A stretch of DNA of 64,000 nucleotides from Cytobacillus citreus (lineage in GTDB: Bacteria > Bacillota > Bacilli > Bacillales > Cytobacillaceae). The notes beneath the pieces were generated by a model. It made no database searches and was not told where the DNA came from. It saw only the letters and a program-made list of their open reading frames with translations. The stretch spans positions 388,371 through 452,370 of the forward strand of contig NZ_JAGYPM010000002.1 in the NCBI RefSeq assembly GCF_018343665.1. The letters run 5' to 3'. This document shows, piece after piece, positions 34,392 to 42,734 of this stretch; within the stretch, counting starts at the first letter, position 1; the number at the start of each line of letters is the position of its first letter. A program made the translations under genes and the position numbers.

Positions 34392-35234
34392 TTAATATAA
34401 CGTCCCCGTATTAATAACAGGCTGGGCTGGTTTTTCAGCGACGATGGCCACTAGTAAATTATTAACCATTTGTACTTTGCGTTCATCATCTAAATCAATC
34501 GTATTATCCGCTTCTAATTGTTTAATGGCCATTTTTGCCATTCCAACAGCACCTTCAACAATTTTTTGACGGGCAGAGATGATGGCAGTTGCTTGTTGAC
34601 GCTGCAGCATCGCTTGAGCAATCTCAGTTGAGTAAGCAAGGTGAGTAAGTCTGGCTTCAATCACTTCAACACCAGCTACATTTAGACGTGCCTGTAAATC
34701 GGCTGTTAATTCATTGGAAACTTCCTCGGCATTCCCTCTTAATGTAAGATCTGCACCCTCAAATGTGTCATAAGGGTATTTCGTTGCCACATGACGAATA
34801 GCTGTTTCACTTTGAATTTCAACAAATTCCTCATAATTGTCTACATCAAACACAGCTTTAGCTGAATCGACTACTTTAAAAACAATCACTGCTGCAATTT
34901 CAATGGGATTTCCTTCAACATCATTTACCTTCAAGCGCTTGCTATTAAAGTTTCGAACCCTAAGTGAAACATTTCGTCGCAGGGAAAGCGGCACAGTCAA
35001 GTATAGTCCGTTATTACGAATAGAACCTAAGTATTTTCCAAAAAAAGTAACGACAGCTGCCTTATTTGGCTGAACAATCGTAATTCCGCTAGCCAAAAGA
35101 ACGGCTACAGCAAGTAAAGGAATGGCAACGGCAAATACCTCATTAATTAAAAGCCATACACCAAGTCCGAGTAGAGCCACTATTGCTAAAATACCAATAA
35201 AACCATTTACCTGAAAGACGTTTTTTTCTTTCAT
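34392..35234 (-). CDS. SPFH/Band 7 domain membrane protein
   Basis: The product has 280 residues from ATG 35234 behind AGGGAG. Two N-terminal helices (GFIGILAIVALLGLGVWLLI, VAIPLLAVAVLLASGITIV) anchor it. The SPFH domain then follows (VVTFFGKYLGSIRNNGLYLT, IAAVIVFKVVDSAKAVFDVD), and after it a coiled region around AQAMLQRQQATAIISARQKI. Such proteins form cage- or raft-like assemblies on the membrane. Co-transcription with a small RHH protein is a recurring Bacillaceae pair whose purpose is unknown. Confidence 0.88.
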   Translation of the reverse strand: MKEKNVFQVNGFIGILAIVALLGLGVWLLINEVFAVAIPLLAVAVLLASGITIVQPNKAAVVTFFGKYLGSIRNNGLYLTVPLSLRRNVSLRVRNFNSKRLKVNDVEGNPIEIAAVIVFKVVDSAKAVFDVDNYEEFVEIQSETAIRHVATKYPYDTFEGADLTLRGNAEEVSNELTADLQARLNVAGVEVIEARLTHLAYSTEIAQAMLQRQQATAIISARQKIVEGAVGMAKMAIKQLEADNTIDLDDERKVQMVNNLLVAIVAEKPAQPVINTGTLY

Positions 35235-35327
35235 CTTGTTCACTCCCTACAATATCTAACTTATATTATTATGATATCACTTTTAGAATAAATTGTAAAT
35301 TAAAACTTTACTTTAAAAGAAAAGCTT

Positions 35328-36010
35328 ATTTATCAGCCTACTTGCACAATCTGCGGCATTGAATCTGGCTATACAAAAGATGAAGGAGCCAAAACGGTTT
35401 TACCATCAACTTCAAAAGTAAAACTGGACTTTCGGTTAGTTTCAGAACAAAATCCTGAAGAAATACTTACATTACTAAGAAAGCACTTGGATAAGCATGG
35501 ATTTTAAGACATCGAAATCATTCCATTAAAAGGACAGCGTGCCGCAGTAACGGACCTAAAGGTTCCATTTGTTGAAAAGGTAGTAGCTAGCACAACTAAA
35601 TTTTATCGCAGATTAACGGGCAGTAAGACCCCCACTTCAAGTTTGTGAGAGAATCAAAGAAACCTAAGTGGGGGATCAACTGCCCGTAAAGGCCCGTAAC
35701 CATCAGTGGGGGATGAAAGCCGACTAAGAACGCCACGTCCTGTGACAACGTCGGCACTAGCACGTCCTGTGCGTCGAAAAACCCCCACTGATGGAAGTTT
35801 CACTTTATAAAAAAGAACCGCAAGTCTTAAGATCCCAAGCAGGTACCGCCCATTGTACAAGCTTTGTCAAAAATTCAGTATTCCTTCCGGAGGTTCGGAG
35901 TTGGCCACGCCAATTCAAAAAACCATGCTCCAAATGAAAGTATCTATGTATTAGACTTTATTGAGGGAATTAAATTAATAGCCTTGGTGATGCATGAATT
36001 CTCTGAATAA
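35328..36010 (+). pseudogene. M20 family peptidase, truncated and split by a hairpin element
   Basis: The left part reads PTCTICGIESGYTKDEGAKT, VLPSTSKVKLDFRLV and LLRKHLDKHGF, matching the C-terminal third of M20 dipeptidase-like enzymes, with an internal stop after KHGF. The right part, after the element at 35604-35808, reads SIPSGGSELATPIQKTM and, in shifted frame, NHAPNESIYVL, then ALVMHEFSE to a stop. The N-terminal two thirds are missing. The right part also has a frameshift. The gene is dead, and it shows where the element went in. Confidence 0.8.
35604..35808. mobile_element. Hairpin element, copy B, inserted in the M20 pseudogene
   Basis: The same left end (TATCGCAGATTAACGGGCAG) and right end (GAAGTTTCACTTTAT) as copy A are present. 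The flanking coding text on both sides belongs to one peptidase gene, so the element was inserted, not part of the locus. Inner hairpins are CCCCCACTT with AAGTGGGGG, and CCATCAGTGGGGG with CCCCCACTGATGG. Confidence 0.8.
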
Positions 36011-36022
36011 TAGAAGGAAAGT

Positions 36023-36060
36023 GGGACGAGTGAAGGACAATCGTCCCGGAATTTTTTTTA
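36023..36060 (+). terminator. Terminator of the former peptidase gene
   Basis: GGGACGA and TCGTCCC form the stem, followed by GGAATTTTTTT. Confidence 0.75.
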
Positions 36061-36180
36061 AGGTAGAACAACGATAGTAAAAAATTTTGCAAAGTGGAGT
36101 GGGGATTCTTGCGGAAATTACGGATTATTAATAGAATGGGTAATAATTAGCATTTTTAATTTTATATAGGAGTTGAAAAA

Positions 36181-37119
36181 ATGATAGTGAAGTCCCGCTC
36201 TGAGTCAAAAGAACTAAAGCTGTTGAGGACCTTGGATAGTCGAATGAAACTTTCAGTGAAAGACGAAAAACATTTTGAAAACCTTGAAAAGGGATTTAAG
36301 GGGGAGAAAAAGTTTGATGATTGGATAGAAGAATTTTTCCATAATGATTGCCTTATTTTAAATGACCTCCTGTTCGACATGAACAATACTATTTTTCAGA
36401 TAGATTCATTGCTCATGTCATCTGATAAAGCACTTCTAATCGAAGTGAAAAATTTCGAAGGTGACCATTATATTGAGGCGGAACGCTGGTATATGTCAAA
36501 TGGAATTGAAATTCAGAACCCTTTGCACCAGGTGGAGCGAGCAGAAATGAACCTTCGTAGAATTTTTCAAGCAATTGGATGCAATGTCCCGATTGAATCT
36601 TATCTTCTCTTCATCAATCCTAATTTCCACTTATATCAAGCGCCGCGGAACACTCCAATTATTTTTCCCACACAGCTCGATCGCTTCATGAAAAAATTAA
36701 ACAAACCCTCTCCACCATTAAAAGAAATCCATCACAAATTTGCAGAAAGACTAGTTTCCTTGCATTTAAACGATCCGCCTTTTAAGCGGCTGCCCATTTA
36801 TAGCTATGACCAGCTAGAAAAGGGAATAGTTTGCGGAAGCTGCTTTTCATTTTTTGAAGATTTTCAAACAAATAGAAAGGACGTCATCTGTAAAGAATGC
36901 GGCTACAAAGAGAATGTGAAAAGTGCCATTTTACGGAGCGTGGATGAATTCCGCCTTCTATTTCCAAAGAAGAATATTACTACTCATGCTATCCATGATT
37001 GGTGTAAAGTGATTAAGGCTAAAAAAGTAATTTGGAGGATTCTTACGAACAATTTTAAAGTGATAGGGCAGTCACGATCTACCTATTTTGTTGATTTAGT
37101 GGAAACAAAGCCTCGTTAG
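36181..37119 (+). CDS. NERD (nuclease-related) domain protein with zinc ribbon
   Basis: The product has 312 residues from ATG 36181. Residues about 40-150 match the NERD domain: GFKGEKKFDDWIEEFFHNDC, FQIDSLLMSSDKALLIEVKN with the E-x-K of PD-(D/E)xK nucleases, and IQNPLHQVERAEMNLRRIFQ. Residues about 220-245 hold CGSC and CKEC pairs, a zinc ribbon. DNA or RNA cleavage is suggested by the fold only. The final codons (LVETKPR-stop) are already inside tandem array 2, so the native C-terminus was probably replaced. It stands alone, with no defence partner nearby. Confidence 0.8.
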   Translation: MIVKSRSESKELKLLRTLDSRMKLSVKDEKHFENLEKGFKGEKKFDDWIEEFFHNDCLILNDLLFDMNNTIFQIDSLLMSSDKALLIEVKNFEGDHYIEAERWYMSNGIEIQNPLHQVERAEMNLRRIFQAIGCNVPIESYLLFINPNFHLYQAPRNTPIIFPTQLDRFMKKLNKPSPPLKEIHHKFAERLVSLHLNDPPFKRLPIYSYDQLEKGIVCGSCFSFFEDFQTNRKDVICKECGYKENVKSAILRSVDEFRLLFPKKNITTHAIHDWCKVIKAKKVIWRILTNNFKVIGQSRSTYFVDLVETKPR

Positions 37120-37892
37120 TTTCCAAATTTAAAGATATTCGCGGATAAAATGGAAATAAGAGTCGCGTAGTTTCCAAATTTAATGATATTCGCGAAAAAG
37201 GTGGAAACAAGATCCGCGAAGTTTCCCATTTTTAAAAAAAATCGTGGAAAAGAGGAAACAAAGCTTCGTAATTTTCCAAATTTAAAGATATGCGCAGAAA
37301 AAATGGAAATAAGATCCGCGAAGTTTCCCATTTATAAAAAGAATCGTGGAAAAGAGGAAACAAAGCCTCGTAATTTTCCAAATTTAAAGATATGGGCGGA
37401 AAAAATGGAAATAAGATCCGCCAAGTTTCCCATTTTTAAAAAATAATCGTGAAAAAGAGGAAATAAAGCTTCGTAATTTTCCAAATTTAAAGATATGCGC
37501 GGAAAAAAATGGAAACAAGAGCCGCGAAGTTTCCCATTTTTAAAAAGAAATCGTGAAAAAGTGGAAACAAAGCTTCGTAATTTTCCAAATTTAAAGATAT
37601 TTGCGGATAAAATGGAAATAAGAGTCGCGAATTTTCCCATTTTTAAAAAAAATCGTGTAAAAGTGGAAACAAAGCTTCGTAATTTTCCAAATTTAAAGAT
37701 ATTCGCGAAAAAGGTGGAAACAAGAGTCGCGAAGTTTCCCATTTTTAAAAAAAATCGTGTAAAAGAGGAAACAAAGCTTCGTAATTTTCCAAATTTAAAG
37801 ATATGCGCAGAAAAAATGGAAATAAGATCCGCCAAGTTTCCCATTTTTAAAAAATAATCGTGAAAAAGAGGAAACAAAATTTAAAGATATGG
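37098..37892. repeat. Tandem array 2: the same 51/102 bp repeat as array 1
   Basis: CCAAATTTAA starts fall at 37123, 37174, 37276, 37378, 37481, 37585, 37687 and 37789. One 51-base step among the 102-base steps shows that the real unit is 51 bases. Units keep GGAAAAAGTGGAAACAA-like and CCCATTTTTAAAAA-like cores. The array begins inside the last codons of the NERD gene and ends raggedly beside an LCP gene fragment. Long frames on both strands lack starts and are taken as non-coding. Confidence 0.9.
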
Positions 37893-37907
37893 GCGGAAAA
37901 AGTTTTT

Positions 37908-37985
37908 TTCATAAGGAACGACTAAACTTTAACGCTTTTTCACCATTTAATGTTATGTTCCCTTTTGGAAAATGGACACCTTCAT
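37908..37985 (-). pseudogene. Fragment of an LCP gene
   Basis: The minus strand reads GVHFPKGNITLNGEKALKFS, nearly the same as GVHFPKGEITLNGEKALLFS in the intact LCP gene at 20258-21181. Nothing else of the gene remains. Confidence 0.75.
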
Positions 37986-38046
37986 AAGATGTGTGGGGGC
38001 TGAGAAATTCAGTCCTCTTTTTGATCAAGTTAGACTAGAACTGCTG

Positions 38047-38127
38047 GCATCGAATTAGTCATTGCCTTATTTGCAACGAGTTTTTCGATTTTTGGTGCCG
38101 TCTATCAATCGTATTTAGTTCAGTGAC
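38047..38127 (+). pseudogene. Fragment of a second Nramp-like carrier gene
   Basis: The plus strand reads IELVIALFATSFSIFGAVYQ followed by SYLVQ and a stop, almost identical to residues 197-221 of the carrier at 32106-33350. It is one helix of a lost paralogue or of a duplication. The following bases to 38283 hold nothing I can assign. Confidence 0.75.
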
Positions 38128-38283
38128 CTATCCAGCAAAGTGATGGCCAAGGAAGGAAAAGTGGGATTTATTCATGAGAACAACCTAAATCATTCACAAA
38201 GAGAAGTAATCGCCCTCATGGGTAATTACTTATTTTTTTCGTTGAAAAATAAGAAAGTATAACTATTCTAGAGTTTGAGAATT

Positions 38284-38405
38284 GTCTAGCTCCAGCGCCT
38301 ACCCCCTCGAGGTCATAAGCCAGTCCGCCAAGAAAGTTAAAGAACAACTTTCCCGTCGGCCTGTCTTATGCTTGTCGGGGGTGAGCAAGGCGCTTGCGCT
38401 TTTCT
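38284..38405. repeat. CTCCAGCGCC...GGCGCTTGCGC repeat, short form
   Basis: It starts TAGCTCCAGCGCCTACCCCC and ends GAGCAAGGCGCTTGCGCTTT. Inner arms pair: CCCCCTCGA...TCGGGGG, and AGAAAGTT...AACTTTC. The outer GCGCC pairs with GGCGC. It is a structured, non-coding element of a type scattered in Bacillus genomes; a long form is at 54226-54630. The gap to 38603 holds the cyd promoter, for which I see no certain Rex site. Confidence 0.65.
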
Positions 38406-38603
38406 TATTGCATATCCATCAGAACTTTCAAAAAAATCACACCTATTCTTTTCCTTCTGTGATTTTTCTAACAAATAGTACAAATGTCACAAAAACGCCT
38501 AATTATGTATAAAACTTCGTCACAATACCCCCACGTATAACACACAAACGTCATTTATGATATTTGAGTAATATACCAGAATAATATAGGAGGGATAATC
38601 CTA

Positions 38604-40007
38604 ATGGAAGAACTAATGCTGGCACGGATTCAGTTTGCTTCCACCACGCTGTTTCACTTTATTTTTGTTCCTTTATCCATCGGATTAGCTTTCATCATTG
38701 CGATTATGCAATCGATGTATGTAATTAAGAAGCAAGAAATTTATAAGAAGATGACGAAGTTTTGGGGCATCTTCTTCTTAATAAATTTTGCAGTGGGTGT
38801 TGTGACGGGAATTATTCAAGAATTCCAGTTTGGAATGAACTGGTCAGACTATTCTCGGTTTGTCGGTGATGTGTTTGGTCCACCGTTGGCCATTGAAGCA
38901 TTGCTTGCTTTCTTTGTCGAATCGACTTTTATCGGACTGTGGATTTTTGGTTGGGATAAGCTTCCGAAAAAATTGCATTTAGCCTGTATTTGGATTGTAT
39001 CTATCGGGACGATTTTGTCAGCATTATGGATTTTAGTTGCTAACTCGTTTATGCAAAATCCAGTTGGTTATGCCATTAATAATGGTCGGGCTGAAATGAC
39101 TGATATTGTCGCTGTCCTTACAAATGAAAAGCTATGGGTAGCTTTCCCGCATACGGTATTCGGAGCCTTTACAACTGCGGCTTTCTTGGTTATTGGTGTA
39201 AGTGCATGGAATTTATTGAAGAAAAGGGACATCGAATTTTTTAAACGCTCAATGACTATTTCTTTAATCGTTGGTTTAGTATCAGGACTTGGAATTGCTT
39301 TTTCAGGGCACTCTCAAGCTGCATATTTAATGGATGCTCAGCCGATGAAAATGGCTGCGGCTGAAGCACTGTGGGAAGATAGTGAGGACCCAGCTCCATG
39401 GACCCTTTTTGCTAATATTGATGTTGAAAACAAAGAAAGTACAGCAAGGATTGAAATTCCGTATATGTTAAGTTATTTAGCTTACGGTGAGTTTTCTGGA
39501 AAAATAGAAGGAATGAACACGTTACAAGAAAAGTATGAGAAAAAATATGGTGAAGGGGATTATATTCCACCTGTAAAAACGACATTTTGGAGCTTCCGTG
39601 TAATGGTGGCAGCAGGCGGTCTTATCATATTGCTTAGCGCGATAGGACTGTTCTTAACATGGCGTAAAAAAATCGAAAAAAGCACTCGCTACTTAAAGTG
39701 GCTAGTTCCTGCTATTTTTCTTCCTTATATTGCAAACTCGGCCGGATGGATTATGTCTGAGATGGGACGTCAGCCGTGGGTTGTAAATGGCTTAATGTTA
39801 ACGGCTGATGGAGTTTCACCAAATGTATCCTCAGGACAAATATTGTTTTCGCTTATTTCATTCTCATTAATATACACGTTGCTTGGAATTGTCATGGTGT
39901 ATTTATTTATTAGAGTGATTAAACGAGGACCAAATGAGAAGCCGAAAGAAGATATTTCTGCCTCAGATCCTTTTAATGCGGGAGGGTTGCAAGATGCAGT
40001 TAAGTGA
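38604..40007 (+). CDS. cydA: Cytochrome bd quinol oxidase subunit I
   Basis: CydA carries haems b558, b595 and d and the quinol site; the complex reduces oxygen to water with high affinity. The 467-residue product has about nine helices. Conserved regions include RIQFASTTLFHFIFVPLSIG with a haem-ligand His, FWGIFFLINFAVGVVTGIIQ, SGHSQAAYLMDAQPMKMAAA, and MGRQPWVV. The quinol loop is of the short type usual in Bacillota. The ribosome binding site is AGGAGG. It is the first gene of cydABCD. Confidence 0.95.
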   Translation: MEELMLARIQFASTTLFHFIFVPLSIGLAFIIAIMQSMYVIKKQEIYKKMTKFWGIFFLINFAVGVVTGIIQEFQFGMNWSDYSRFVGDVFGPPLAIEALLAFFVESTFIGLWIFGWDKLPKKLHLACIWIVSIGTILSALWILVANSFMQNPVGYAINNGRAEMTDIVAVLTNEKLWVAFPHTVFGAFTTAAFLVIGVSAWNLLKKRDIEFFKRSMTISLIVGLVSGLGIAFSGHSQAAYLMDAQPMKMAAAEALWEDSEDPAPWTLFANIDVENKESTARIEIPYMLSYLAYGEFSGKIEGMNTLQEKYEKKYGEGDYIPPVKTTFWSFRVMVAAGGLIILLSAIGLFLTWRKKIEKSTRYLKWLVPAIFLPYIANSAGWIMSEMGRQPWVVNGLMLTADGVSPNVSSGQILFSLISFSLIYTLLGIVMVYLFIRVIKRGPNEKPKEDISASDPFNAGGLQDAVK

Positions 40008-41007
40008 GTTGTGGTTTGTTCTTGTTGGTGTCTTGTTCGTCGGTTTTGTTTTTCTTGAAGGATTTGACTTCGGGGCTGGAATGAGTACAAGATTCCTTGC
40101 AAAAAATGACTTAGAAAAACGAGTATTGATTAATACCATTGGTCCGTTCTGGGATGCCAATGAAGTATGGCTGATTACAGCCGGAGGAGCCATGTTTGCA
40201 GCGTTTCCTCATTGGTATGCGACACTGTTTAGCGGTTATTATTTACCGTTCGTCGTTCTCTTGCTCGCTTTAATTGCAAGAGGTGTTGCCTTTGAGTTTA
40301 GAGGCAAGGTTGACTCCAAAAGATGGACGCAGACATGGGATTGGTCGATCCTGCTTGGCAGTATTTTACCGCCGTTTTTGTTAGGTGTGTTATTTTCTGG
40401 TCTTATCAAAGGACTGCCGATTGATGAGAACATGAATATGCACGCTGGATTCTTAGATATAGTCAATGTCTATACCGTTGTTGGCGGACTTGCGTTCGTA
40501 TTGTTATCGTATTTACACGGCTTGATGTTTATTACATTAAAAACGACAGGCTCCCTTCGTGAACGTGCCCGTCAAGCAGCATTGAAAATGTATATTGCTT
40601 CTGGTGCAGTTGTGGTGCTTTTTGTTGTATTAACAGCGGTTTACACAGAGGCATTTGCAGAAAAAGGCGCTATCCTAATTCCGGTGTACGGGCTTGCTAT
40701 TGTTTTATACCTGCTGCTGTATCCTTTATTACGCAATAAAAAAGAAGGTTTCAGCTTTACAGTAACAGGTTTAATTATGGTACTTGTCACATCGTCGTTC
40801 TTTATTGCTTTATTCCCGAATGTGATGATTAGCTCCATCGATATTGTTAATAATTTGACTGTTTACAATGCGGCATCTGGTGATTATTCATTGAAATTTA
40901 TGGCGATTGTTGCAGCGATTATGGTTCCGATTGTTCTTGGATATACGATTTGGAGCTACTATGTATTTAGAAAACGCGTAACAAGTAAGGAGCATTTAGA
41001 ATACTAA
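39994..41007 (+). CDS. cydB: Cytochrome bd quinol oxidase subunit II
   Basis: The product has 337 residues from ATG 39994, which lies behind GGGAGGG inside the end of cydA; a 14-base overlap shows translational coupling. The start MQLSELWFVLVGVLFVGFVF and the phrases EGFDFGAGMSTRFLAKND and IGPFWDANEVWLITAGGAMF are typical of CydB. It stabilises the haem-bearing subunit. Confidence 0.94.
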   Translation: MQLSELWFVLVGVLFVGFVFLEGFDFGAGMSTRFLAKNDLEKRVLINTIGPFWDANEVWLITAGGAMFAAFPHWYATLFSGYYLPFVVLLLALIARGVAFEFRGKVDSKRWTQTWDWSILLGSILPPFLLGVLFSGLIKGLPIDENMNMHAGFLDIVNVYTVVGGLAFVLLSYLHGLMFITLKTTGSLRERARQAALKMYIASGAVVVLFVVLTAVYTEAFAEKGAILIPVYGLAIVLYLLLYPLLRNKKEGFSFTVTGLIMVLVTSSFFIALFPNVMISSIDIVNNLTVYNAASGDYSLKFMAIVAAIMVPIVLGYTIWSYYVFRKRVTSKEHLEY

Positions 41008-42734
41008 TGGACAAACAACTTTTCAACTATCATGGCAGTAAAACACATATGCTAGTAGTTGGAATACTTACGGTTGCACAGGCTATCACAATTATTTTTC
41101 AAGCGATTTTTTTATCGGAAGCAATTGTGAAAATGTATAACGGGACTGCTTGGTCAGCAGTCCTTCCCTCGTTTTATTGTTTTATCGCAGCGTATGTGCT
41201 CCGGCATTTAATCCAATGGGCGAAGGAAAGACTTGCCTATCGTTTTGCTGATAAAACGTCTCTTTACGTTCAGCAGTTACTTGTTCGAAAGTTATTCGAG
41301 CTTGGTCCTCGCCGGATCGGAAAGCACGGTTCCGGAAACATGATCACACTATGTTTAGAAGGAATCCCCAATTTTCGAACATATCTCGAGCTTTTTATTC
41401 CTCGTTTTATTGCAACCGTTTGTATTCCGATTGTAGTACTCATCTACGTTTTAACGGTTGATATAACTTCAGCCATTATTCTTGCTATCGTCATGCCGAT
41501 TTTGATTGTTTTTCTTGTTTTACTAGGGCTGCTTGCTCAAAAGCAAATTGATGCACAATGGGATACTTATCAGCTGCTTTCCCGTCACTTTGTAGATTCA
41601 TTACGGGGGCTTGTCACGCTGAAATATTTGGGACAAAGTAAAGCTCATCAAAGTGCCATTGCAACAGTAAGTAATAAATACAGGATTGCTACGAATCGCA
41701 CACTAAGGATGGCTTTCTTATCGACATTTTCATTAGATTTCTTTTCGAGCTTATCTGTCGCCATTGTAGCTGTTGAGCTTGGACTGCGCCTTATAAATGG
41801 AGACATTGGCTTTGAGGCTGCGTTAGCCATCCTCATTTTAGCACCAGAATATTTCTTGCCAGTGCGTGATCTAGGGAATGATTATCATGCGACGATGGAT
41901 GGGAAGGAAGCTGGAGAGAAAATCCGTGAACTGCTTGAGATGGAGACATTTGCTAGTGAAGATAGTGAGATATCCGTTCCCAAATGGAATGAAGAAAGTA
42001 CATTAACGGTGCAACAGCTTGCAAAAAGCTCAGATGATGAAGAGAGGCTGCTTTTGAAAAATATAAGTTTTCAAGTGAACGGCTTCAAAAAAGTAGGGAT
42101 TGTCGGAGCGTCTGGAGCTGGTAAATCTACGCTTATCGATCTTTTATCAGGCTTTTCTTATCCAACAGGTGGAGAAATTGAAATAGATGAAACTGAAATT
42201 CCTTATTTTTCATTGAAAGATTGGCAGGAGCAAGTGACCTATATCCCGCAGCATCCGTATATTTTTGCTGGAACAGTCGCAGAGAATATTAGCTGGTATG
42301 AACCAAATTCTCCAAGTGAAAAGATAGAAGAAGCGGCAGAAATGACTGGCTTAATGGAATTAATTAAAAGCTTTCCGAATGGTCTAGATGAAAGAATAGG
42401 CCAAGGCGGGCGGAGTTTAAGTGGAGGGGAAGAGCAGCGCATTGCATTAGCACGCGGTTTGCTGCAAGTCCGTCCAATTATGTTAGTGGATGAACCAACA
42501 GCCCATCTAGATATTGAAACAGAACATGAGATTAAGAGCTTAATGCTTCCATTATTAGAAAATAAACTCGTCTTTTTTGCGACACATCGTCTGCATTGGA
42601 TGCGAGATATGGATGTTATTTTGGTATTGGAAAATGGCCAAATCGTTGAACAGGGAACACATGCTGAGCTTTATCAGCAAAAAGGTGTCTATTATCGACT
42701 AATAAAGGCACAAAGGGGGGAAAGTGCGGAATGA
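41007..42734 (+). CDS. cydC: Heterodimeric ABC exporter for cytochrome bd assembly, subunit CydC (Bacillus naming)
   Basis: The product has 575 residues, with six membrane helices and then an ATPase with Walker A GASGAGKST, signature LSGGEEQRIALARGLL and Walker B IMLVDEPTAHLD. With CydD it exports thiol compounds such as glutathione or cysteine in E. coli, or otherwise supports haem d assembly. The ATG overlaps the cydB stop. Confidence 0.9.
   Translation: MDKQLFNYHGSKTHMLVVGILTVAQAITIIFQAIFLSEAIVKMYNGTAWSAVLPSFYCFIAAYVLRHLIQWAKERLAYRFADKTSLYVQQLLVRKLFELGPRRIGKHGSGNMITLCLEGIPNFRTYLELFIPRFIATVCIPIVVLIYVLTVDITSAIILAIVMPILIVFLVLLGLLAQKQIDAQWDTYQLLSRHFVDSLRGLVTLKYLGQSKAHQSAIATVSNKYRIATNRTLRMAFLSTFSLDFFSSLSVAIVAVELGLRLINGDIGFEAALAILILAPEYFLPVRDLGNDYHATMDGKEAGEKIRELLEMETFASEDSEISVPKWNEESTLTVQQLAKSSDDEERLLLKNISFQVNGFKKVGIVGASGAGKSTLIDLLSGFSYPTGGEIEIDETEIPYFSLKDWQEQVTYIPQHPYIFAGTVAENISWYEPNSPSEKIEEAAEMTGLMELIKSFPNGLDERIGQGGRSLSGGEEQRIALARGLLQVRPIMLVDEPTAHLDIETEHEIKSLMLPLLENKLVFFATHRLHWMRDMDVILVLENGQIVEQGTHAELYQQKGVYYRLIKAQRGESAE

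Noticed and set aside
36181..37119. NERD protein as part of a defence island
   Set aside because: No restriction, helicase, toxin or other defence genes are nearby; NERD proteins are also common singly in Bacillaceae.
37116..37877. Long frames in array 2 as protein genes
   Set aside because: Same reason as array 1; the frames begin at random internal ATGs and shift where unit length changes to 103 or 104.
21369..37892. The two arrays as CRISPR
   Set aside because: The entire 102 bp unit repeats, including what would be spacers. No cas genes are present, and the unit length and lack of unique spacers exclude it.
38406..38603. Rex operator in the cyd promoter
   Set aside because: TGTCACAA-like half-sites occur, but not in the TTGTGA-N6-TCACAA arrangement, so I do not call it.
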